Assembly: GCA_033002965.1 (NCBI GenBank)
Contig: JAURVB010006673.1
Location: 1-64,000 of the forward strand
DNA: 64,000 bases
Reading direction: 5' to 3'
DNA from: Piper betle
Taxonomy: Eukaryota; Streptophyta; Magnoliopsida; Piperales; Piperaceae
Notes under the pieces: model-generated
What the model was told of the DNA's origin: nothing
Databases searched by the model: none
Seen by the model: the letters and a program-made list of their open reading frames with translations, nothing else
Shown: positions 11,775 through 24,554 of the stretch, piece after piece
Position numbering within the stretch: position 1 is the first letter of the stretch
Layout: every line of letters starts with the position of its first letter
Translations under genes and position numbers: made by a program

Positions 11775-12430
11775 TATATGAGGCCAAGGAAGCTGTACTG
11801 TAGCACAGCCAAGATGGCTGTGCGGCAGTGTTTCAGCCGTTGGATCAAATCCAACGGCTGAAACATGCCCCCCATAAAGATAAAAAAAAAGATTATGGTG
11901 TTGCCGCCACCACCGCTGCCGCCGGCCGACGCGTCACCGCCACCCCAGCCTACACGACGCCACCCCCTTACCCCGCCCGTCGCCGCCCCACCGGGGGCGG
12001 CGACGTAACCGCTCGGGCGACGGGGTGGCGAATCTAGCCGCCCCACGTCTTCCCTAGCCGGCCCGCCGCCGGGTGACACCACCGCCACCCCGTCCCCCGC
12101 CCGCCACCCCTCCGCGCGCGCACGCTCACCGTTTTCTCGCCCTCACACGCTCGCTCGCGCTCGGCCCCTGCCGCCAGCTACCCATGCCGACCCCACACAC
12201 CGTCACAATACGCTCGCTCAGTCAACGTCGCCCTCAGCCGGTCGCCGGTTTTATCAACCGCTCGTCGCCGTTGCGCGGCGGCAGATTTTTACCCGGACCG
12301 CGACGCCAATCCAACCAAACAAGACCGAACCCGCAGAGTCACACGGTCGTGTCGAGCAACAAGAAAAGTTTTTCCTTCATATACATACATAATTATTAAG
12401 CAACAATTATTTTGAAAAACACATAACAAC
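11775..12430. other. GC-rich block beside the MULE, no gene
   Basis: About 0.45 kb of C/G-rich sequence (GCCGCC, CACCCC and CGTCGC runs) inside AT-rich DNA. It has overlapping Pro/Arg-rich open frames on both strands that match no family and change frame freely. It separates the MULE right end from a short motif (12437-12480) that directly follows the MULE end in copy 1 (2030-2090). It may therefore be an insertion. See also the hairpin at 11829-11865. Confidence 0.45.
11829..11865. repeat. Perfect 17-bp hairpin, 3-base loop
   Basis: TGTTTCAGCCGTTGGAT, then CAA, then the exact reverse complement ATCCAACGGCTGAAACA. Both arms are error-free. Confidence 0.9.
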
Positions 12431-12499
12431 AGCAAAATAATTAAAATTATCTTTTCATTCACCGACAAAATCAATTGTACTTACACCAAGACACACCAC

Positions 12500-13300
12500 A
12501 TACATATTGGCACATACCTAGGTGGGGCCCGCTAGGTCCATGAGTTACTGAATGGTTTAGATTTGCCACATGGCAAGATCTTGACTGTTTATAAAATTTA
12601 AAAAAAAACTCAGCTTTTCTCATCGGATATTTGCACCCTACCACAACTACCACTTTCGGTCGTCGCCGGAGAGTTTCTAGCTACTGACCAGAATCCACCA
12701 TCGACACCAGGGTCGTCGTGTTCACAGCCAAAAACCATTTTTACCATCAGGTTCCAGCCGCCGCAGTCACTTTTGAGGCATTTTCCAATGTCTACAAGCC
12801 ACCTCTGGGGAGGCCAGCCACCCAAATAGGTGCGTATCGTCGAAGGCAACAATTTGAGATCCCTTGCCATAGTTGTGATCGCCACACCAGATGGCGATTT
12901 TGCCTCTCTTGATGCCGATTTTGCCACTTTCCAATCATTTTTCGACCAAACAATAGCTGGACTTCATTGGTTGTCCCCACCATCACACTCCCCGTATTCC
13001 CCTCTGTCGATCACAACTAGCGGTAGCCCCCACCCCACCACCGTCAGCGTTTTCAGTGATGGGCATCGCTTGCCCCTTTGCCCATTTACCCAAGTCCGTG
13101 TCCAACCTACCAGTCTACCCCATCTGTGCCTGTGTCTTCCCAAACTCACCTTTCTAGTTGACCTAGACCGAGATGACTTGGCCCTACTTAGTCTAGCCAG
13201 TTGACTTGGTCTCCTTTCTCAACTGTTTGCAGACCATTTTCATCATTTCCTTGACCATTTTCTATAATTCTACACTCCCTCCATTAGTTTAGATACATAT
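12500..13300. other. Non-coding, moderately GC-rich, possibly LTR U3
   Basis: No supported gene. The position relative to the LTR piece starting near 13900 and the mosaic of CCGCC/CCACC sequence resemble the GC-rich block present early in each long LTR copy (for example 48200-48860). Homology is too weak by eye to extend the LTR call to here. Confidence 0.3.
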
Positions 13301-13870
13301 TCACATTACGTAGTTTATTTTGATGTTATGAATATTTTTCTTTATTTATTATTTATTTTCTGTAGTTATTTATTTATTTATTCACTATTATTCAATTCTA
13401 GTTATTTGTATATTTATTGATTATAATGCATATTTATAGGATTATTTATTATTATTAATGATATATTTACTTTTACTATTAGTTTTATTCATGTTTTCTA
13501 AATTGTGTATATTTATTTATTTATTTATTCATCTATTTGTTCAATGTGTGTTAGTTATTATTTATTTGTGTTTAATCATGTATTCTCATATGGGATAGCT
13601 TGCTATTATTATTTATGATTAATTAATATTAACTATTTTTTATTTTTTATTTATTGAAATATTATGTATTTATTTATTTAATTATTTATATGTTTACTAA
13701 CACAAGTATGTGTGATAGTTACTCGTGTTTAACCGTGTATTTATATAATATAATTATATTATTATTTTATCATTAGAGTATTCTTTATTTTCTTGTATTT
13801 ATTTTTATCTATCTACCCATGAGTTTATTTATTTATTTATTATTATTATTATTATTTATTAATCATTTTT
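13300..13870. repeat. (TTTA)n-rich low-complexity tract
   Basis: About 0.57 kb dominated by TATTTATTTATT, ATTATTATT and related short motifs. No coding frame. Confidence 0.7.
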
Positions 13871-14308
13871 TTATTATGTCTCAATTTGCAAGTTGGATGT
13901 CTAGTTGTAGGTTTGTTTAGTACTATTTTTTATTATGATGTATTGATGATGTAAGCGCACACCACTATCATGCATCATATAGAGTTGTCACTCTTTTACT
14001 TAGAAGTGAGTTCCGATGTAGAATCTGGAGTCTAAGATCGTCGTATATGAGACGTCACACTTGGAGCTTAAACCACAGACCCGTTAAGACTCTTCTCAGA
14101 TTTATCACTATAAACTATCATTGATTTGATTTCTAGATCGTAGGGCATATTAAATAGATGTTTTATCAGATCACACTTAACACAAGTCATTTAAACGTGT
14201 TTTACTTTCGTGATTAAAACCCTCGAGGATGAGATCCCTCGCATTATTTTCGAATTCAGATCCACCTCAAGTTGTCTTCGTTCGTATTTATATAATTCCC
14301 TTTCTAGT

Positions 14309-14311
<3 letters not shown>

Positions 14312-14350
<39 letters not shown>
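14312..14350. repeat. (TA)n microsatellite at the LTR TATA position
   Basis: Sits where the LTR at 47751-50688 has a short TATATATA (49521-49530), so it is probably an expanded promoter TATA element. Confidence 0.75.
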
Positions 14351-14352
<2 letters not shown>

Positions 14353-14999
14353 GTTTTCAATGAGCAAAGAGATGATAAAATTGACTTTGTGTATACCGTA
14401 AGCAGGCACATACGCAAGTCATAGCAAAGTTTGGATTAGTGAGAGGGTTATTCCATTCCTAAGGGATCCTGACAAATCTGCGTCTTGAGCTTTCTCATAC
14501 CTAGAGAGACGTTGAGTATATGGAAATTATTTTGTATAGCACATGTTTGGGTGTGTGGTACCAAAGGGCACTAAAGGTGTAACGACCCACCATTTTTTCA
14601 CAATACTATGGGCCCAGCTGGCTAGGCATTACTCAAAATTAAACCAAACCAACCCTGTAATGACCAAATTAAACCAAACCAGCCCTGTAACGACCAGCCC
14701 TAACCGGTTCGGGCATTACTCCACAGTCTTGGATCGTTTGCCGAAGCCACATGTATAACACAAGAAAATAAAAGGAAGTCCAATTTATTATCCATTCTCC
14801 TACCCTGAGTTCGTAAAAGAACCACCGACCATAATTGTAATGGTGATACTGAAATCAATCAATATTGATTAGCCTATATACCCATGTCAGGATTAAGCTC
14901 AATGTAGTTCTACAGGCTCTCAGGTCATTCTGAGATTAAAAGTTTGTCTCCCAGTTCATTCTGATTTTAGGTGGTCTCCCAGGTCATTCTGAGATTAGT

Positions 15000-15331
15000 C
15001 ATTATTGGCTGTCAGGTCCATTCTGACATATCCATTATTAGCTGTTAGGTCCATTCTGACATATCCATTTTTGGCTGTCAGGTCCATTCTGACATATCCA
15101 TTTTTGGCTATCAGGTCCATTCTGACATATCTATTTTTGGCTGTCAGGTCCATTCTGACATATCTATTTTTGGCTGTCAGGTCCATTCTGACATATCCAT
15201 TTTTGGCTGTCAGGTCCATTCTGACATATCTATTTTTGGTTGTCAGGTCCATTCTGACATATCCATTTTTGGCTATCAGGTCTATTCTGAAATATCCATT
15301 TTTTGCTATCAGGTCCATTCTGACATATCAA
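15000..15331. repeat. 33-bp minisatellite, ten copies
   Basis: Ten head-to-tail copies of a 33-base unit centred on TCAGGTCCATTCTGACATAT, with few differences. Three more degenerate units precede it (14915-15000, TCTCCCAGGTCATTCTGAG). Because 33 is a multiple of three and the unit lacks stops in some frames, it creates long open frames on both strands with 11-residue periodicity. Confidence 0.92.
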
Positions 15332-15592
15332 TTAACAAACACAAAACAAACACCCGACCCCAAAGACTTGCAGCAGATCATACCAAGCAGTCAACATGAA
15401 ACCCATGCATAAGACGCTAGGGATCTAGCAACTTAACAAAGGTGTCTACAACAAAACTTTGCATGCAAGAATCCAAATGGAAACAAATAAGATGAGGGAT
15501 GAAATACTCACACAGTAATGGGGAGGTCATCTGGGATAGAGATGATGCCTGAAATACTTCCTCCTCCTGCATATATATACACTTCAACCATT

Positions 15593-15800
15593 CCCTCCAT
15601 TAAATTCTCATACCCCATCATCCATTGGTATTTCCTAGGTTCAACGAGCCCCTCCATTAAATTCTCACACCCCATCATCCGTTGGTATTTCCTAGGTTCA
15701 ACGATCCCCTCCATTATATTCTCACACCCCATCATCCATTGGTATTTCATAGGTTCAACGAGCTCCTTCATTAAATTCTCACACCCCATCATCCATTATT
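15593..15800. repeat. 57-bp minisatellite, about 3.7 copies
   Basis: Tandem copies of a 57-base unit containing CACCCCATCATCCATTGG and TTTCCTAGGTTCAACGAG. Again it is a multiple of three, giving open frames with 19-residue periodicity on both strands. Confidence 0.9.
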
Positions 15801-16539
15801 GAATAGGTATTTTCTAGGTGACCTTAAGTCGAACCATGACCGGTCGACTTGATAACCACCCATATCGGTTCATCTATATTTATTTCTTAATATTTAGGTT
15901 CGAGTCTTGTAATAAAAATCATGGTTTTTACAAAAGGCGACTGCCTGAGAGTACTTGGTTATTGTGCTCTTGGCTTGGTGTTATTTGGAGGTATGGAGAG
16001 GGCTTAGGGCATGTGCTATTTCACGAGAGTGGGACCATTTATTGCCGATAGAGGCATTTGTTGAAAGTGGCATAGCACCGGTTCAGTTTGGGACGCTATC
16101 AGGTTTGTAGCTTGATGGCTCCTCAATAGATGTCATCAGAGTGTTCAGATGAAGTTATATGAACGTTTGCTTTATATGAGAGTTAGCTCTCATTTGCTCA
16201 TTTGATATTTAGTTATTTTTCGGACCGATGACATTCGTTACTAACAGTTTTTCATGTTATATATGTAGGTTTTGTGTTCCTGAGTCTACTTTAATGGAAG
16301 GATAGATAAATGCTACACATACTTGAGCTCAGTGCCATTATTTTTTTTGCACTTTTATCTATATTGATGTGTTTTTTTATATATATTTAGTAATTTCTTC
16401 CATTCTTGAGATGCCAAGAGGGCATGCTTTGATTCGTTTTATGGATTGAGTCTTACAGATTTTCAAATTTAGACATCACTCAACTTGATCATAACATTTA
16501 TAATTCAATTGTTAAATGTACAGAAATTGGGGTGTTACA

Positions 16540-17590
16540 ATAGCATACCTGCTCAGTTGTGATCACGCCGCTCGGACGGTGGTTGCACTATTTGGATGAT
16601 GATCTAGCTAATCAGATGACGGTCGAGCTAATTGGACGCCGGTTTAGACCATCGGATGCTTGTGGGGCTCAAACTATTAGGCTCGCTCATAGTCTTATTA
16701 TCTGTACGGCACCATACATTTATACTTCCCTAGCGGGTCCCTATTCTTATTATGTACTTCAATTCTATCTAGGTCCTACATCTCTTAATATGTACAATGG
16801 AGTTGGTCCTATCATAGGCTAAGCCAGATGTATTCTTCTGAGCCTTGTTGTCTAAGGTGTGGCACCTCACATCCTTATTATCGTAGCGTGTATGGTGTCT
16901 ATCTCTCTCACCAACTGATCACAACCTCTACGGTGATCTATTACCCTCACATGAAGGTTCATCTCTATAGGTGCTACTATGGTCTTATTGGAACTCTAAC
17001 TGACTCTCACATAACTCATTAATTTCTAAGGTACTAGGGTATGACAAAAGGAAAATTTGTCAAACAGTGTCTTTAGGATCTACCAAGGCAACTAGTGATC
17101 TCTCAAAAATTCACCTCAACCCACATTTGAGGAGGGATTTAGTGACACTATTGGTTTATACTAGAGGAACCAAATGAGGTTGGCTTACTTTACTAACATC
17201 TCATGCCTCACCAAACGGCTTCGTGCTTTCACAATTTCCTATGTTTGTTGCTAACTCAGTAGGGTGTGCCATGCTCTGGTAGTTTACTCGCTTACTTCAT
17301 CTTGGTTTCATAATACCAGTTGTGTTTCCTTATAAAGCATACTGCTAACTATGGCACAGGTGATGTTATAAAAAGAAAATCATAATGGTGGTGCATTTGC
17401 ACAACTGGTGATATGACTTTCTCCTCCAAGAGTAGTCACGCTTCAAACCACTGCCTAGGTTTCCTATCACAAACCTAATGAGAAAATCTTGTCTATAGAG
17501 ACACACATATAGCGACGATATCAAAGGATATAGAAGGTATGAAGAATACATGGGGTAGTTATAAAGTCATACACTATCATGCCTGCAGAA
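16540..17590. other. Probable retrotransposon remnant, no clear domains
   Basis: Sequence between the LTR end and the gag remnant. No intact frame and no motif I can name. It may be the start of a pol region read on the minus strand, badly decayed. Confidence 0.3.
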
Positions 17591-18130
17591 TTAGTATCGA
17601 GTTTGCACTAGTGACATCTGAGGGCATACCATGATACGATGTCCTAGGGAGCTACAGTGGCAACAAGCCTTTGTACCCCTTCTAGCATATGCCCACGTGA
17701 TGCTCCTCACAAGTAGGGCATACTAGGTAACCCTAAAATCTCATGGTCTTATGCGCCTGGTACTATTGTGGTTGTCTAGGACATGCGGCCACACAATGTC
17801 CTAACTTTTATAGATACAGTAAGCACATGTAATCCCCCAGCAAACATCCCCTATGTCTCCTCTAACAGCATGGGCATGAGGGGTGCTCTAGGCAATATTT
17901 CATCTTGCTGATATGGGGCTTGGGATACTTTGGTTGGTTGGGAAATACTTGCCTCATATGCTATCTACTTATAGTGGATTATTCCTTACTATAGTAAACT
18001 GATATGATCAACCTTACTCAAAGGCCATGAGTTCCATGAACTCATTCTGGTACCTCAGCCCCTTTACTATAGGTCAACCTCTATTTACATACACTCTGAG
18101 TTCTAGATAATACCATACCCGTCATATCAT
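17590..18130 (-). pseudogene. Decayed gypsy-like retrotransposon gag
   Basis: Read on the minus strand, a Retrotrans_gag-like stretch (LRYQNEFMELMAFE, at about 18060-18020) is followed towards lower coordinates by a cysteine-rich tail. CPTCEEHHVGIC lies at about 17720-17690, and after one frame change a zinc knuckle CCHCSSLGHRIMVCP at about 17665-17620 fits C-x2-C-x4-H-x4-C. Stops and frame changes throughout show it is dead. No protease or reverse transcriptase was recognised beside it. Confidence 0.6.
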
Positions 18131-18449
18131 CTCTTCTTTGCTTAGGTACTTGGCAACCCAACTACCTCTGTCGATCTATGATCAATGGTGGTCGCAAATG
18201 TGATCTATAGAAAATGGGTCAATTACTAACCTCTGGATGCTAATACATTCTAAGAGTTTCCTCTCACAGTACTCTCCACATCTCCCCAAAATCCAACAGG
18301 GTACACTCTCCATTAGTCTGTCTCATATGGTTCTACTAGCCTATCATCACGGTCCTATGTGTGGATGGTTCTATGTACCAAAGTTCAAGATTCTATACTT
18401 GGCCTATGCTTACAATTTTATTTTTGCCCTAACAGGGTAACTCTATTAC

Positions 18450-21400
18450 TTTTGTGGACAAAGTATAGTCATATTGATATGACGTAGTCCAAATCAGAAA
18501 TTAAATACACCGGGGCATCATTGTATGTCAGGGTGTCAAACCGAAACACTCGGTCTTCACGTGGACCCTTCAAGCAACATGAACCATAAGCTCCCCAAGT
18601 CCACGTTCTTCTTTCACACATACACATACAACTGCATCCAAATACATCTTTGTGTACTTTAATTCCTCCTCGTCATATTCCAAGACTTTGAAGCCTATAT
18701 ACCCTATAGACGATTTTAAAATTCCCCAAAGTTAACACCCTCCATGACGATAATAATAATACAGTAATAAATTACAGACCACACGTAGCATATTAAGTAC
18801 ACCAACATAGGCTTTAGGGCACTTGTCCACCATACATACGTCACGTAACCCGTAGTTCCCAAGAAAACTTAAGTCCCAAAATTTTAAAATACGTAAGTCA
18901 TACAGCCCAAATACATGGGTCCGAGACAAAACTCAGCACAATACAAACACATATACCATCCCCTGTAATGAGCCTATCAATGTGTACACCTCTATCAGTC
19001 ACAGACATGAGTACACACTTACATATATATGGGGCAAATCATGAGTGATCAAACAAGTTTTGATTATAGATCCGCAACTAACTGCTGATAAAACAATACT
19101 GGCTGATGAGTTTCTTAATCCTCACAAGAAATCTTAACACTTCTAGAGTACATCACAAGGTAATAAGTTGATGCTAACGTGGCTAAATATCATAAAAATG
19201 TTGGATCAAACCAATGGATGAATATCATATATCGCTTGCCACAATACTCAAGTGGCTTGGAACAATAATAGTGCCACAATTTCTAGAAACTTGCTGCATT
19301 CCCAGTACTCTCTACTTACATTGCACTACTTTAGGGTAAAAAGAAATACTAGTGCAATTTATATATACCTATATTGCTCATTCTCATATTTTGAAAACCA
19401 TAAAATTTTGCATATACTTCCAATTCGAAAACCATCATGGAATCTCATCCTTGAAGTTTTGTTAAACTACAAAAAAATTCCACTAAATAGCCTCGACATT
19501 AGAGAGATCTTATAAAATGTCGCCAACACCATTGACGTCTAAAAATCAGTGAAAACCTCACTCATAGAGCCAAGCAGAGATGAAGTAGAAGATTCCTATG
19601 GACCTAGATGAGTCGAGGTCATCGTCCTAACTTGGCAATCTCACTCTACGTACCCTAGCAAAAAAATAATACCCGAATCATGATTGAATCACATCGGCAT
19701 GCAAAACGAAGCAATGCCTCCACGCATGCACAACTCAAAAAAACTTATTTACCTTAATTATCTTACTTAGTAGAGTCTTAAACCTCATTAGGTAACCATA
19801 GTTAGGGTTTGTTGTTAGAAGTACCCTTAGTAAAAAGTCTCATACTTAGGGTTTCTTCAAACTGACTTAACCGAATGATTTTTTGGACAAGTCAAACGGT
19901 GTCCAAATGGGCTCAAATTTTGACCGGTGGGCTCTAACACTCTAAGGGGTTGGTGTAGAAATTATCAAGTGTTTCCTATGGGTTAACATGTTAAACAAGG
20001 CCCACTAAGGTCGGGCTAAGGTATAGGGAAAAGTATTCATGGTTTGTGCACAAATTTTATTAAAAGTATTGTTCTTAGGCTTGGAGACTTCAAATGGTTC
20101 TGGCTAAGTGAGTAGTGCTACCCAACACAACGGATTTAAATCCCATTAGATTTGAGGTCCAAACTTCAAGTATTTTGGTCTAAGTGGACTCGAAAATGGG
20201 AGGTACTAGCTAAGTCATTTTTGGATCTGGGCAGACCTATCACGCTTGAAAAAATTATAATGCAAGATCTACTAGGCAAAATGCTCCCAAATTTTAATAT
20301 GGTGTTATAGGGACACAACCTAAAGTGTGTGTGAAATTTCATGCAATTTCAACACCATTTGTCTAGGTGTATTTATTTTACATCCGCAGTTTTGGAACTA
20401 GGGATTTTTCATTCTTGCGCACTTCGGAACACCGATTAAACTAACTGTATAACGATTTTTAAGTTAAACCAAAACTTATATGTTGCTATCAGACAATTAG
20501 TGAGGCCAATCATAATTTCTATAGATTTTATGAACCACTTTTAATTAGATCACAATGGAGCACAAACTCCAATCATGGCAAGGCATACATGCCTTTAAGT
20601 GGTTATATTGTTGTGAAAAATTTACTTGAATAAGAAAACACACATATTAGCAAGCATGTATAAGGTGGACATCATTAGCAACCTACATCAAGGTGTAAAA
20701 GTTGGGGAAATGTGTGGTCAGGTCACGGGAACCTTGAAAGCTTCCACATTTTGCCAAATTGGCACCTCTACTACATCATACAAATCATATCAGACGAAGA
20801 AATGAACATTAAAATTGTAGATCTTGACTTCATGAACACAACAAAGTACACAACAAGTAAAAAGGCTTTCTAGAACCATGACTTGTGAATTTTCTACCAG
20901 AACTATACAAAACAATAACCACCAAGCATTTAAAATATGTAACAATTAATTTTCACATGTACAAATTATCAAGCCACCACCTATTTACTCTCAAATCAAC
21001 CAGATACAAGGGAAAAATCATACCAAAATGTAGAACATGCAGCAACTAAGGCAGATCTATCGCCAAACACACACAATGAGCAAGGAGGGGAGGAGGGCTT
21101 ACCTCCAACAAACCAAGAGGAGGTCTCTTCAGGCTTCCCACCCCAAAACCTACAACTCTAGGCCTTGGATACACTTGGAGAGCTTGAAGAGGTCAGTGAA
21201 GGTAGAGGAATAACCAAGTAGAGAGAGGAGGGTTGGAGGAGAGGAAAAGGCGTAAACAAGGGGAAGGAGATCGAGGTTTAAAAGAAAAGGGAAAGCTCCC
21301 AAGTACCAAGATATGGCTTGGTGATATCATAGGTAAGGTATACACCTAAAGAGGAATGGGTGACATACGTAATGAGTTATGGGTTGACCCAAAACCCTAA

Positions 21401-21660
21401 AAATTAGGGTTTTCACTCAAATGTGGCTAGGACGACATTGGGAATTGCATTGCTAGTCCCACAGGGGCTAAGATGATTTAAAAGGGGTTCTAAACATAAG
21501 CCAAACAATTTAGACTCATAAGAAATACGGTTCTAAACCTAACTAAACTCGACTAAAAAATTAAAATAAGAGCCACGACGATGTAGTGTCCAGCTGGGCA
21601 CCGTCAAGCACTGGAGTAGACTAAGGTCGTTGCTCGCATATATCACACTATACATATGCA
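18450..21660. other. Non-coding, probably leader or LTR of the decayed gypsy-like element
   Basis: No gene. The region upstream of the gag remnant (minus-strand sense) is long, non-coding and moderately AT-rich, as are LTRs and leaders of large plant gypsy elements. A purine-rich stretch lies at about 21065-21300. No ends or target duplication were identified. Confidence 0.35.
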
Positions 21661-21699
21661 CACAACAAAAAAGGCGGGCAACTAAAACTATGAGGCTAA

Positions 21700-23603
21700 A
21701 AGCCATGGTTTTAAAATTAAAGGTTAGTAATTGAAACTCAAATCATAGTTTCATGAAGATCATGCATGCATATCATTAATTATGATGTTGTGTGATTTGT
21801 TTAAAAGATTTATGTATCATGTAAAAGTTTATATTTTTATGTTAGTTTCATGGTAGAATATGATGAAATCATGACAATATATTAGAATTATGAAGAAGAT
21901 TATGAATTCTTTGTATAAATTAAGTTTAAAGTTATAATCTATTGTTTAGATATATGCCGAATAAGAATCGCGAACAAAGTTAAGAACTTTCCACGTTTAA
22001 TCAAGCATTTGATAGTTTATATTCTTAGATTATTTACAATTTGTTATAATCATGACTCGAAGTTGATACGCAAATTAACAAGGGTTCTTAGAGTAAGAAA
22101 AATGTATTTTTATTTCTATTTCTTCATTGGCATGTTTGTGATTGGTCATTAGTAAATTATTAATTAAATTGGTTAATAATAAATAATATTAATTATGTGT
22201 TATGATGATAATGTTGATCTAACTAACTAATACTATTATATTATAAGGGCCCTATGATATATGTGGTATAAAATTATGATCGGTTTATCATAATAATGTA
22301 TGACTAATATCTAAGGGATAATTTTTGTTCTTTCTATTTATACATGTTTATGTGATATATAATGTAATTTTATTCATCTTGGCTGAGTAATAATGAATGA
22401 ATGACCATGAATGTATGAATGAAGTATAAATTGAATTATATTTGCTTATAATTATGGGTTACAGTTATTCTATTATTGTATGTCATGACATTCATGCACA
22501 ATCATGTAGAATAGGATGAGCAATAATAATATACTTTTATAGTTGTTTAGGCTAGGAGCACATTATAGATAAGTGTAAGGACTTGGCCATGATATCCAAG
22601 TCCGTTTAGTCGTTATTGGGGGATCTTTGAATTAGTCAACTTAGATGCATGATCGAAAACAAAACATATAATATGATTATATATGATAAGAAGTAAGTAA
22701 GCTAGGACATATAACTAAAACATATTTTTATATTTTTACGAGTTAAGTTTAGGCATTAGGCCAACATTTTAGCTGATTTTTATGGAGAAAAAGGCATATC
22801 AGAACCTAGACCTCTTGGCTGATTCTCTATATGTTTATGACTAGTCTAGTGTATGTACTATTTTGGTAACTTCGGTGCACACCCCTTAAGCAAGGGTTAT
22901 TATCTATAAAGTGCATGTGATCAATTGTGGGTTTACGTTAAGATGTTGGGTTTGGCATAACCACATCATTTTCAAAGAGTTATGTGCAAATTCATTACAT
23001 TTTAGGTTCATTTAATGAACTAAGTATGAATAAGTTAATCCATTAATTAATTTTAAATTAGCTTGATTATGATATATCATAAGTTATGCTTTCAATTATG
23101 TTATGTTATGTTACAATTTTATTCTTATTATTGGTGTTTATGATTATGATTATACTAAGTTATGTAATAATTAAATAGATCAGTATTTACGCAGTTTAAC
23201 CGATCATTGATTATATGTATTTTGATTTATGTTATACGTTATATATTTAGCCGTAGGCGCATTATCATTAGTAATATTGAGCGGACAATGTAATGTTGTT
23301 AGCAGGCATTAAGCTAGAATATGAAGGCAGAAAGGAGAAGCCCCGCCTTAAGAGTTTTGTCACATAAAAAGCTAGAAGACTTTGTAACCGAGCTCGTTAA
23401 ACTAATAGGACAAATGCTTATTTCCATACTTTATGATTATACAATAAATGTTAATTGTATAGTTTTGATATTTGATAGCAATGGCTCATAGTAATTATTC
23501 GGTTGTGATGTTTTATTTATTTTGTGTTATACATGTACATTAATAGGATATACAATAGCCTTGATTTAAGGTTCATACATGTTAGCAAAATCTGAGTCGT
23601 TAT
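21700..23603. other. AT-rich non-coding DNA, possibly another LTR
   Basis: No coding frame. It ends near 23603 with TGAGTCGTTATA, a form seen at the ends of LTR families in this window. The left end was not found. Confidence 0.3.
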
Positions 23604-24554
23604 AAATCCACTACCCTTTTTTTTAATAATTAATTTAATCTAAGTCGACCTTGTAATCAGATGGCCCAAATAAAAATGGGTGAAGCAATAATCTATGCAA
23701 TATGAGTAAGACTTTAATATATATATATATATATACACACTCAACCCCCCCAAACCCACGCCCCCACCCCCTGATTTCCGCCAACTACACCAAGCCAGAT
23801 CCAACCGCTGGACAGAGAAAAAATTCACACCGGTAACTGTTCCGACTACCAGGAGAAAAAATTACTTTGGCAGCCGATCCACTCGCAATGAGATTTTCAT
23901 TATTATAAAACAAATAATATGAATTATCCTTGTATTCGGATGGTCCCTTAGAAAAGGTTTCCTCAGCCATTGCTCGGAAACCAACACAGAACTGGCACAC
24001 AAAAGTGACCCCACTTTTCAGGCCCTCACAATGAATAGAAATCTTACCATAAGAGGATATAGTGGGAACCATCACATGGCCTCTTTCCCAACTATAGCGC
24101 CCTGCTATTACAATATTTGGAACAGTTTGGAAAATGAATACCTACCAAATCTGTGCTCCAAAGCCCCTCATATAAACACAGAAGGTTTAGGAGCATGCAT
24201 GAAACCACTCTTCTCCCATACAAATCTGGCGGGGACGCTGCAACTTTAAAAAGCTCGCACAATTAACTTATTGCTGTCATAAGAACATGCTGAATAAAGT
24301 ACAATTGAACCACACATATCCAATTATACAGATGGGAAAAATCTGATGCACACATACAATTATGAAACATACTGACGGTTAATCTATGGGGAGATAATAT
24401 ACATACGAGAATTTTTCAACCGCAGGAATGTTAAAAGCAATCTAGACCCCACCAAGAAGTTAAGAGCTCGATCAAAAGCTCCACAACTACGAGGAGAAAT
24501 TCCACTTCTTCGCCTTGGTTGCACTTAGTAAAGAAGCTTCTACTTCTGAAAATG

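Larger units (their letters stand above)
14578..15932. mobile_element. 1.36-kb LTR-like element with perfect TSD AAAGG, nested in a long LTR
   Basis: Starts TGTAACGACCC and ends GGTTTTTACA (TG...CA ends). It is flanked by AAAGG at 14573-14577 and AAAGG at 15933-15937, an exact 5-bp target duplication as made by retroviral-type integrases. Deleting the element and one AAAGG joins the two halves of the surrounding LTR exactly as in the uninterrupted copy at 47751-50688. It has no coding region and no visible primer-binding site, so it fits a solo LTR of a different family. About 40% of its length is two minisatellites. Confidence 0.85.
13900..16539 (+). mobile_element. Long LTR, same family as 47751-50688, split by a nested element
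   Basis: The left part (13900-14577) aligns with 49230-49760: TTGGAGCTT..ACCA..CCGTTAAGACTC, CCCTCGAGGATGA, the TA-run, GAGTTTTCA.TGAG, ATTCCTAAGGGATCCTGAC and GGTACCAAAGGGCACTAAAGG. The right part resumes at 15933 (GCGACTGCCTGAGAGTACT) and ends in GGGGTGTTACA at 16539. The interruption is 14578-15932. The left end of the LTR is not certain, and no matching right-hand partner LTR was found. Confidence 0.7.

Noticed and set aside
12073..12399. 108-codon Pro-rich frame
   Set aside because: GC-rich low-complexity sequence open in several frames on both strands with no family match.
15000..15331. CRISPR-like regular repeat
   Set aside because: The units are contiguous with no unique spacers, and the context is a plant retroelement.
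15005..15412. 135-codon plus-strand and 107-codon minus-strand open frames
   Set aside because: Both come from the 33-bp minisatellite, whose unit is a multiple of three without stops. Antisense frames are equally open, which shows there is no coding signal.
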